A stretch of 64,000 nt of DNA from Bdellovibrionales bacterium. Its GTDB lineage: Bacteria > Bdellovibrionota > Bdellovibrionia > Bdellovibrionales > Bdellovibrionaceae. Location of the stretch: NCBI GenBank assembly GCA_016713585.1, contig JADJOV010000014.1, positions 1 through 64,000 on the forward strand. Direction: 5' to 3'. Under the pieces are notes generated by a model that was not told the DNA's origin, did no database searches, and worked only from the letters and a program-made list of their open reading frames with translations. The position numbers and the translations under genes were made by a program. Positions 57,736 to 64,000 of the stretch are shown one piece after another. Each line of letters starts with the position of its first letter. Positions within the stretch are counted from its first letter, which is position 1.

Positions 57736-59463
57736 TCACTCTCTATAAAGAGTTATTCCGACTCGCGCAAGTAGTTTATCCCCATGGAAAATTTTGCCCT
57801 CAATCACTTTAAGAGGTCCAAAGTCGTGAGTACATATCGCCTCAACATCAAGTTCATCCCCTTGCTTGAGTGAAGCCATTGGAACGAAAAAATCCGAATT
57901 CTTCACTTCAACCAAAAATACCTTAGTCCCCTGGTCCACAGGGGCTATTCCCAAAATGTCATTCACAGCCACCGTGAACCCGTAGGTTTGGGCCACCCAC
58001 TCAATGCAGGCAGACTCACGCACCAGACCACCCTGAGAGCAGTAGTTTTTTCCCAAATCAACGACCACGCGCCCTTTGCCCCGCCGAAGCGCTGATTCGA
58101 TGATTGAATCAATCCAGACCGCAGGCCCTCTGTGAGGCAAATAGCCCCTCAGATGCTCAACCCGGATTGGAAATTCCCACGATCTATGTCGCAAAACACT
58201 CTTCCCTGCCACCGCACGATCAAATTTTTTATTCGGGTTAACAGGAATCTCTCCAAAAACAATGTTTCCCGACGAAACGTTCAAACCAAATTCTTCCTGA
58301 ACAAGGGCTTTAATCTTCGCAGGCTCCACGCTCGCCTCACATAACAGCCCGAGCTCTTCCCCGAGTCTCTCATCATAGAGCGCCACAGCCAAGCAGGGGG
58401 TTTCTAGGCGAGCAGCCAGCCTGGTTTCGATCATTTCTAGAGAATACTTGACCCCTCCGCGATTAATTACGAGATCCGATCGTCCCAAAAAACTGAAACG
58501 TCTTTGACCCTCAACAAATTTAACAGAAACGTGATCTCTCAGAAGAAATTCTTTGAAGGCATTAATCTCTCCATTTTCATAAACGGCGAGGCAAAGATTT
58601 GGACTCGAAAACAACAGTCCCTCTTTATCCCCTTCGATCAAGCCCTCTTGACTATCGACCAAAACTCCACGCAACGCAGACCCGACATCCCCATCCTCCA
58701 TCGGTAAAACACCGGGCGGCAGGTGGGTGATACCTGGAGAAGCCTCCGTGGCTCCGTAGCCAATGCTCGGAGCTTCAATATTCAGCTCTTTTTGCAGTCG
58801 CTGCCAAAGATTCCTTGTGACCAAGGCCCCGCCAACGATAGCCGAATAGGACTGGGCAGGAAACTTGTTTTGCTCTTTAAGTACTTTTATTAAATCAACA
58901 AAGTGGGTGGGCGTACCTAAGGTCAGCGTGCCTGAATCTAGAGTCTCAAACCAATGATGATGAGCCTTCCTTGAGTAGGGACCCTCCAAAAAATCAACCT
59001 TGAGATCGTACAAAATGGCCTGCAAATACCCCAGAACCAAACCAAAGGAATGAGTCGGCTGGGGATAAACAAAAATTCTTGTAATTCGTGAAACATCAAA
59101 AAGCTCTCGAATGGATTCTAATGAACTCGTGACGTTCTTTCGAGAGTAAAAAACTAATCGGGGTGATCCTGATTGAGTGCCCGAAGTGAACACCCCTAAA
59201 ACAGCATCCGCAATTTCTGAATGGGCCACGTCTCGCTTTTGTCTAGCGGAGAGTCCTTCCTGAGGAGGCTTATTCGGGAGAGTGCATCCAGACCAATCCC
59301 CTTGAAAGTCTAACTCTGAAGAACTCCGATCATTGAAAAGTTCTAAAAAACCAAAATCCTTCAGATGCGGAGGAACGACAATCAATAACTCGTTCTTTGC
59401 CCAGGTTTTCCGCAACAGCTCTACCAATTCCAGACCATGAAAACCTCTCCAGAGATGAATCAT
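57736..59463 (-). CDS. AMP-ligase - ApeP-like dehydratase fusion
   Basis: 575 residues. Residues 1-430 are an adenylate-forming ligase: VFTSGTQSGSPRLVFYSRKN (P-loop), IGYGATEASPG (A5 motif), LGRSDLVINRGGVKYSLEMIE and the catalytic Lys region NPNKKFDRA. Residues about 436-575 are a hotdog-type dehydratase with LRGYLPHRGPAVWIDSIIES, as in ApeP-like proteins. The ligase would activate the aryl acid and load it onto an ACP; the second domain would dehydrate beta-hydroxyacyl-ACP. Its ATG overlaps the ammonia-lyase stop (ATGA), so the two are co-translated. These genes belong with the polyene locus 16 kb away. Confidence 0.88.
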   Translation of the reverse strand: MIHLWRGFHGLELVELLRKTWAKNELLIVVPPHLKDFGFLELFNDRSSSELDFQGDWSGCTLPNKPPQEGLSARQKRDVAHSEIADAVLGVFTSGTQSGSPRLVFYSRKNVTSSLESIRELFDVSRITRIFVYPQPTHSFGLVLGYLQAILYDLKVDFLEGPYSRKAHHHWFETLDSGTLTLGTPTHFVDLIKVLKEQNKFPAQSYSAIVGGALVTRNLWQRLQKELNIEAPSIGYGATEASPGITHLPPGVLPMEDGDVGSALRGVLVDSQEGLIEGDKEGLLFSSPNLCLAVYENGEINAFKEFLLRDHVSVKFVEGQRRFSFLGRSDLVINRGGVKYSLEMIETRLAARLETPCLAVALYDERLGEELGLLCEASVEPAKIKALVQEEFGLNVSSGNIVFGEIPVNPNKKFDRAVAGKSVLRHRSWEFPIRVEHLRGYLPHRGPAVWIDSIIESALRRGKGRVVVDLGKNYCSQGGLVRESACIEWVAQTYGFTVAVNDILGIAPVDQGTKVFLVEVKNSDFFVPMASLKQGDELDVEAICTHDFGPLKVIEGKIFHGDKLLARVGITLYRE

Positions 59464-61067
59464 ATTTTAGCGTTTTCTCTGATTCCATTAGGCTCTAGAG
59501 CCCGGCCCTTCAACGCCGCCGTGAGGCTCACAATCTCGCGACCCAAACTGCGGTCTCCATCCAAAAAAGCGACATGAGTTCGAACAAGTTGGTAAATCTC
59601 CTGAGATTCCTGACCTTGCAAGCGAATCTCTTTCAAGTCGAGAGCTTGAGCCAAACAAACAAATTGCATTGACAAAATTTTGTAAACACCCTCGAGCATA
59701 TCCAAACAAGACATCGCGGCACTCATCCCTAAACTCACTTTGTCTTGATTATGAGATTCTGATGAGCGAGAGAAAATTCCGCTCGGGATAGCTCGCTGAA
59801 TCACTTCAGAGGTCAAGGCTCCAACGGTCTGGTGCACACCCTTCAAACCATGATGAAGATGCTGATCGCCAGGCTTTATCCCATTCCGATTAATTAGATT
59901 CGCTGGCAACCCTCGACTGAACTTCTCGCTCACGATCATCAAGACCTGGCGATCGACCAAATCTGCGATATGAGCTAAATTAATTTTCGTAAAATCCATG
60001 GCCTGACAGAGATATCCGCCATAAAAATTACCGCCCATTTCCAGACGACCCTCAATATCAACAACCGGGTTATCTGTGACACTATTGATCTCATGCTCAA
60101 GACTCACCCAGGACTGTTCTAAATTTTCGATGATTGGTCCCAAAATCTGAGGCACACATCTGAGTGAATAGGGATCCTGAATAAACTCTGAGGTGAAGTC
60201 TTCATTGACTTTAATATCCTGTCCCCGCGGTGGACTGTATTTTTCGGCCTGAAGAAGAGCCCGAATCATAGAAGCGGCTTTCTTTTGACCGGGATTCGTT
60301 TTGGCGACTTCATTAATAAAAACTCCAAACGCCTCAAGACGCCCACCCAACAAAAGACATTGCCAAGCCGTCGCAATTTGACTGAGTTCAATAATTGATT
60401 CCATCAAAGTCAGAGTGTAGTGCATAACGCCTGCCATTGTCGAAGTTCCATTGACGATCGCAAGCCCCTCTTTGGCTTTCAGCTTGTAACGACCAAGATT
60501 GAGCTTTTCTAGAACACTGCCAGTTGAGTGCAAAGCTCCCTGGTAGAAGGCCTCCCCATGGCCCTGAATGGTTTGACCCAAATAGGCTAAAGGAACCAAA
60601 TCCCCACTCGCTCCCAAAGATCCTTCACAGGGAACACTTGGCAAGATATCATGCTCAAGCAGCAAGATCATTCTTTCAATAAGCTCAGGACTCACTCCAG
60701 AATAGCCCTGACAAAGTGAGTTGAGACGAATTAAAAACATGGCTCGAGCAGCCTCGACTGGAATTGTCTTTCCCAGACCACAACTCAGATACTCGATCAA
60801 ATTCACCTGAAGTCGGTCCGCGTCTTCGCGCTGCACGTAGCGGGTGCAGCTTTCTCCAAATCCCGTTGTGACGCCATAAATTGGCACACCCTGATCAATC
60901 AATTGCTGAATTGTCTGAAAGGAGTTTTCAATCTGGCTCCAAAGCCTTTTTTCAATTTGAATTTTATCAATCGACTTCCGGTGAAAAACAAACTCCGAGA
61001 GGTCTTTCACACTCAGGTGACCGTTGAGAATAAACTGACTCTTGATACTATTTTTTGTTTCTGTCAT
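59460..61067 (-). CDS. aromatic amino-acid ammonia-lyase (HAL/PAL/TAL family)
   Basis: 535 residues. MIO-cofactor triad Ala153-Ser154-Gly155 in GSLGASGDLVPLAYL, catalytic Tyr64 in YGVTTGFG, and family stretches LAIVNGTSTMAGV, NSVTDNPV and SSESHNQDKVS. Forms an arylacrylate (coumarate, cinnamate or urocanate) from an amino acid. At the aryl-selectivity pair, where tyrosine lyases have His-Leu and phenylalanine lyases Phe-Leu, I read Tyr93-Leu94. The missing urocanase-pathway genes and the coupled AMP-ligase argue for polyene starter supply, not histidine breakdown. Confidence 0.88.
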   Translation of the reverse strand: MTETKNSIKSQFILNGHLSVKDLSEFVFHRKSIDKIQIEKRLWSQIENSFQTIQQLIDQGVPIYGVTTGFGESCTRYVQREDADRLQVNLIEYLSCGLGKTIPVEAARAMFLIRLNSLCQGYSGVSPELIERMILLLEHDILPSVPCEGSLGASGDLVPLAYLGQTIQGHGEAFYQGALHSTGSVLEKLNLGRYKLKAKEGLAIVNGTSTMAGVMHYTLTLMESIIELSQIATAWQCLLLGGRLEAFGVFINEVAKTNPGQKKAASMIRALLQAEKYSPPRGQDIKVNEDFTSEFIQDPYSLRCVPQILGPIIENLEQSWVSLEHEINSVTDNPVVDIEGRLEMGGNFYGGYLCQAMDFTKINLAHIADLVDRQVLMIVSEKFSRGLPANLINRNGIKPGDQHLHHGLKGVHQTVGALTSEVIQRAIPSGIFSRSSESHNQDKVSLGMSAAMSCLDMLEGVYKILSMQFVCLAQALDLKEIRLQGQESQEIYQLVRTHVAFLDGDRSLGREIVSLTAALKGRALEPNGIRENAKI

Positions 61068-61229
61068 TCCTCATTTTCCTCGGGCCGCGAAATTTATACC
61101 GACACTTAACAGACTTCTATCAAATTCTCTTGTCACATAATGTTAGAAATACCAGAGGAATTGGTCTTGACGTGGTTCAAATCTAACCCATACGATTTAG
61201 CTTCACAATTATTTGAAAGGACGTTCTTT

Positions 61230-61712
61230 ATGCTCAAGAAAGTTAGTTGCATCCTGCTGTCTGCTGCAGTTATCACGATGGGTTGTTCGACCCACTCTGC
61301 TAAGGTTAATTATGCTGAGTTCAAATCAGATATTAACATCAAGGCTGGACCCTGGGATGGCCAGGAACTTGGCTCTGTCTCTGGGTCACAGGGTGGCTTC
61401 ATCTGGAGTGACTGTACCGACAGTGCTCGAGGTGCTATTGAAAAAATGATTGCTGAAACCAAAGAAATGGGCGGCAATGCAGTTGGGAATATCAGATGGC
61501 GTGCCCGAGGTACCTCTGAAGCTAGCTGTAAGAAAGGATGGGGCTGGTTTGGTCTACCGGTGTTCGTGTTGACTCCTCTGTTTATGAGTTCTGCTGTTGA
61601 CGGACTTGCTTATAAAATTGCACCAGCTGGCGCAAAAAAACTTGGCTTGCTGATGCTTCCAACCAACGAAATGGAAAAAGCCGCATTTATCGACACAGTC
61701 ATCAGTCTATAA
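61230..61712 (+). CDS. exported lipoprotein of unknown function
   Basis: 160 residues from the ATG at 61230, with AAGGA nine bases upstream (the frame is open from 61140). Lipobox VITMGC follows a short signal (MLKKVSCILLSAA). The mature part has KMIAETKEMGGNAVGNIRWR, which recalls small heavy-metal-binding-like or YbjQ-like exported proteins, three Cys and a hydrophobic segment (GLPVFVLTPLFMSSAV). Divergent from the ammonia-lyase gene. No specific function is claimed. Confidence 0.65.
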   Translation: MLKKVSCILLSAAVITMGCSTHSAKVNYAEFKSDINIKAGPWDGQELGSVSGSQGGFIWSDCTDSARGAIEKMIAETKEMGGNAVGNIRWRARGTSEASCKKGWGWFGLPVFVLTPLFMSSAVDGLAYKIAPAGAKKLGLLMLPTNEMEKAAFIDTVISL

Positions 61713-62011
61713 GTATCATATTTCTACCTGAGGCCTCTCTCAAAGGGCCTTTAGAAAGGGGTCTCTAAAGAGGCTCCTCATGGTTTAACGCTTTTCTCGA
61801 GGCGCCTAATTAGTCAGCAAGTTTGAATTTTTTTCGACTTGGCACTTGAGCAAATATCAAATTCAGCCTACAAAGCCAACCTGACTTAGCACCCATCCCC
61901 GACCTGACCCTTATGCTTCATTGGCATAGATTGTGGAGTTAAGTTGGCTTGAGGACGGGATTTCTAAAATTGAGCTAAGCTAAGTTAAGCTGAGCTAAGA
62001 AAGGGAGACCT
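61713..62011. terminator. intergenic region with a GAGGCC...GGCTC hairpin
   Basis: About 300 bases. GAGGCCTCT (61730-61738) pairs with AGAGGCTCCTC (61769-61779) with a bulge and an inner AAAGGGCCTTT palindrome; this probably ends the lipoprotein transcript, though the U-tract is weak. Near 61970-62000 there are short AGCTAAG-type repeats before the ribosome-binding site of the next small gene. Confidence 0.35.
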
Positions 62012-62134
62012 ATGAACCCATTAAAAACTGCTAAACCATTTTCTCTGCGCACAATCTCACTCTCTCTCTTGACCTATCTTGCCGCCTCCCTATTTGCTTC
62101 TGTTGCGTTGACTTCAATTTGGGGTAGTAAGTGA
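62012..62134 (+). CDS. 40-residue membrane peptide coupled to folB
   Basis: Short open frame from the ATG at 62012 with AAAGGGAGA at good spacing. A basic N-terminus (MNPLKTAKPF) is followed by one hydrophobic helix (SLLTYLAASLFASVALTSIW) and GSK. Its TGA overlaps the ATG of folB (TGATG). It is either a genuine small membrane protein or a leader peptide that couples translation of folB. Confidence 0.55.
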   Translation: MNPLKTAKPFSLRTISLSLLTYLAASLFASVALTSIWGSK

Positions 62135-62514
62135 TGCCTAGCCAGGATTCAGGATCTGCTCCTCTTTTTCATACACTCACAGTTGATGATCTTGTTCTTC
62201 AAGTGAGCCTTGGCTGCCTCGAAGAAGAGCGTCAAATCCCTCAAGATGTTCGCATCAGCCTGGAATTTCGCTTTATTGAAACTCCTCCTGAAGGCTTTTA
62301 TTCTGACCGCCTCAGTGACACTCTCTGCTATGCGGAGATTTGCGAAGCTGTTTCGCAGCACATACAAAAAAAATCCTATCATTTGATTGAAAAGATCGCC
62401 GCCGACACGTATTCGATTGCCAAAGCTTTTGCTCAAGGAAAAGCCTTGGTCGCGTTAAGAGTTCACAAGGTGAATCCCCCGGTTCCAAATCTGCGGGGGA
62501 GGCACAACTTATAG
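62134..62514 (+). CDS. folB: dihydroneopterin aldolase
   Basis: About 126 residues from the ATG at 62134 (GTG at 62131 possible). FolB/DHNA family: LTVDDLVLQVSLGCLEEERQIPQDV (the usual GxxGxxxxER segment, with Glu), TLCYAEICEAV, and HLIEKIAADTY with the substrate-binding Glu. Converts dihydroneopterin to hydroxymethyl-dihydropterin in folate synthesis. The FolK-FolP fusion follows 17 bases later, so three consecutive folate steps are encoded here. Confidence 0.88.
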   Translation: MPSQDSGSAPLFHTLTVDDLVLQVSLGCLEEERQIPQDVRISLEFRFIETPPEGFYSDRLSDTLCYAEICEAVSQHIQKKSYHLIEKIAADTYSIAKAFAQGKALVALRVHKVNPPVPNLRGRHNL

Positions 62515-62531
62515 GTGCGGAGACTTCTAAA

Positions 62532-63848
62532 TTGAAATGTTATATTGGGCTAGGATCAAATCTTGGCGACCGGAAAAAGAATATACAATTGGCCGCGAGT
62601 CGCTTGGCAAATCTCGTCGCTAGCTCTTTGCCTTCTTTTCAAAATGCCCTTCGCGCCTCTCCCCTTTTTGAATCCAAAGCCCTCGTTCCCCAAGGGGCTC
62701 CTTCTGAATGGAGTCTGCCTTTTCTCAATGCTGTTCTTGAAATTGACTGGAGTGGAACCCCCAGGGATCTTCTGAGGGCCCTTCAAACCATCGAGCAACA
62801 AATCGGTCGAACACCAGGTCCCCGCTGGTCCCCTCGAATTATTGACCTCGATTTACTTGTTTTTGGAAATGCCCAGTTCAGTGAGCCTGATCTTCAAATT
62901 CCTCATCCTGAAATGAGCCACCGTCGTTTTGTCTTAGATCCTTTGAAACATTTGGCTCCAACACTCACTCCACCCGGATGGAAACAAACAGTTTTGGCCC
63001 GATCTCGAGAACTCAAAGATTCTCACCCTTTGTGGATGGGAATTCTTAATCTCACTCCTGATTCCTTCTCCGACGGAGGCGAGTTATTAAACGAATCTCT
63101 TTTAGAGAAAAAAATCTCCTTCTGGCTAGAAAACGATGTTTCGATTCTCGATCTCGGTGCCGAGTCAACCAGACCCGGCGCCACGGCAATCACTCAAACT
63201 GAGGAAGAGCGGCGCCTCAGTCCCGCCCTGAAAATTCTAAAACACAAACTAGCTCTTGGTTCGGTCGCAAACATTGAAAACCCATTTCGCCCCTGGATCA
63301 GTGTTGATACCCGTTCTCCAATAACCGGCGCTAAAGCTCTTGAATTCGGAGTTGATATAATCAACGATGTGAGTGGCCTCGCTGACTCCGCTTGGTTTCC
63401 TCTCTTGAAGGCCTCCACTTGCCAATATGTCCTGATGCATAGTTTATCGGTCCCTGCGAATCCCAACCAGGTCCTCCGCGAAGATCAGGACCCAGTGGAT
63501 CAAGTTAAATCCTGGGCCCAGTTAAAACTTCAAGAACTGACGACACATGGAATCTCTTTGGATCGAATTATTTTTGACCCTGGAGTGGGTTTCGGAAAAA
63601 CTCCTGCGCAGTCCTTGATGCTATTACAACGAATGAATGAATTCTTGGATCTTCCGGTTCGTTTGATGATCGGAGCTTCAAGGAAATCATTTATGTCCCT
63701 TTGGAGTCAAGGACGACCTCAAGAACGAGATTCATTCAGTCTTGGAGTTTCTCTGCAACTAGCGCAGCGCGGTTGCGATATCTTAAGAGTGCATGAAGCT
63801 ATTCAGCACAAGCAAGCCTTTCGAGCATTCAAGGAGGTTCAATCTTGA
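62532..63848 (+). CDS. folKP: FolK - FolP fusion (HPPK - dihydropteroate synthase)
   Basis: 438 residues from a TTG start. Residues 1-155 are the pyrophosphokinase: CYIGLGSNLGDR, PWSPRIIDLDLL-like RWSPRIIDLDLLVFG with the metal Asps, and the LPHP-like QIPHPEM. Residues 162-438 are dihydropteroate synthase: NLTPDSFSDGG, DLGAESTRPGA, IINDVSG, FDPGVGFGKT and IGASRKSF. Catalyses two successive folate steps in one chain and is the target of sulphonamides. Its stop overlaps the next gene's TTG. Confidence 0.93.
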   Translation: MKCYIGLGSNLGDRKKNIQLAASRLANLVASSLPSFQNALRASPLFESKALVPQGAPSEWSLPFLNAVLEIDWSGTPRDLLRALQTIEQQIGRTPGPRWSPRIIDLDLLVFGNAQFSEPDLQIPHPEMSHRRFVLDPLKHLAPTLTPPGWKQTVLARSRELKDSHPLWMGILNLTPDSFSDGGELLNESLLEKKISFWLENDVSILDLGAESTRPGATAITQTEEERRLSPALKILKHKLALGSVANIENPFRPWISVDTRSPITGAKALEFGVDIINDVSGLADSAWFPLLKASTCQYVLMHSLSVPANPNQVLREDQDPVDQVKSWAQLKLQELTTHGISLDRIIFDPGVGFGKTPAQSLMLLQRMNEFLDLPVRLMIGASRKSFMSLWSQGRPQERDSFSLGVSLQLAQRGCDILRVHEAIQHKQAFRAFKEVQS

Positions 63849-64000
63849 AAAAACAGGTCCAACTTCAGGCCATTAAAACAGACCTTTTCACGCCAGGACA
63901 GAATCTAGCAGCCTTTATTCAAAAACAGATTCCGCAAGATCTGGTTCAAGAACGTATGGTCCTGGCCGTGACCTCTAAAATCGTCAGCCTTGCTGAGAAT
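63845..64000 (+). CDS. F420-0:gamma-glutamyl ligase-like protein (partial)
   Basis: The first 52 codons of a gene cut by the right edge. TTG start overlapping the FolKP stop, with AAGGAGG seven bases upstream. The text reads LQAIKTDLFTPGQNLAAFI and then MVLAVTSKIVSLAEN, the N-terminal pattern of CofE/F420_ligase-family proteins. True CofE adds glutamates to coenzyme F420. Homologues without F420 genes also occur, and next to folate genes a different glutamate ligation is conceivable. Confidence 0.75.
   Translation, partial: MKKQVQLQAIKTDLFTPGQNLAAFIQKQIPQDLVQERMVLAVTSKIVSLAEN

Noticed and set aside
59460..61067. Histidine ammonia-lyase of histidine catabolism (hutH)
   Set aside because: No urocanase or other hut genes are nearby, and the gene is co-translated with an AMP-ligase typical of aryl-polyene starter activation.

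Overview
This is a 64 kb window from a Gram-negative bacterium of moderate GC content. Several traits point to the Bdellovibrionota (Bdellovibrio-like lineages), although I cannot prove this without a search: a TIGR02147-type regulator, several small beta-barrel outer-membrane proteins, a large EF-hand lipoprotein, a DUF222/HNH-like protein, and a glycogen synthase-phosphorylase fusion. At least 15 conserved genes are interrupted by single-base frame breaks. Most of these fall in homopolymer runs, so I treat them as probable consensus errors and give the reconstituted span of each gene.

Layout. 1-7.9 kb: a response-regulator fragment, a ChaN-like protein, rpmG-dcd, a 1129-residue EF-hand lipoprotein with an adjacent outer-membrane barrel, and another barrel protein. 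8.0-13.7 kb: a minus-strand Mla-type lipid transport operon (MlaE, MlaF, MlaD) followed by a LolC/E-like permease, then a YdcF-like protein, RidA and a small barrel protein. 13.7-18.5 kb: an accessory island beginning at tRNA-Ala(GGC), with a serine-recombinase remnant, two toxin-antitoxin pairs, a RhuM protein and an ISL3 transposase remnant. 18.5-23.5 kb: a minus-strand membrane and stress operon (YqaA-like, CNNM/CorC-like, TerC, a small membrane protein, HtpX) with a divergent LysR-type regulator.

23.5-41.9 kb plus 57.7-61.1 kb: a dispersed aryl-polyene/flexirubin-like pathway. A HAL-family ammonia-lyase would make an aryl acid. An AMP-ligase fused to an ApeP-like dehydratase would load it onto one of two acyl carrier proteins. 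Three ketosynthases, a chain-length-factor-like protein, a FabG reductase and a FabZ/ApeI-like dehydratase would build the polyene. A methyltransferase, a PlsC-like and an LpxL-like acyltransferase, a GT2 glycosyltransferase and a polysaccharide deacetylase would decorate it or attach it to lipid. An MMPL exporter, a LolA-like carrier and a DUF3261 lipoprotein would move it to the outer membrane. A TIGR02147 regulator, a 669-residue secreted protein and a GNAT enzyme sit inside this locus.

42.0-53.5 kb: a glycogen locus with a debranching enzyme, a GT4-type glucan synthase, a GH57 enzyme, a giant glycogen synthase-phosphorylase fusion, and a classical GlgP on the other strand. 53.6-57.7 kb: a DUF2934 protein, an MscS channel, small exported proteins and an HNH protein. 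61.2-64 kb: a lipoprotein, a 40-residue membrane peptide coupled to folB, a folK-folP fusion, and the start of an F420-ligase-like gene that continues past the window.
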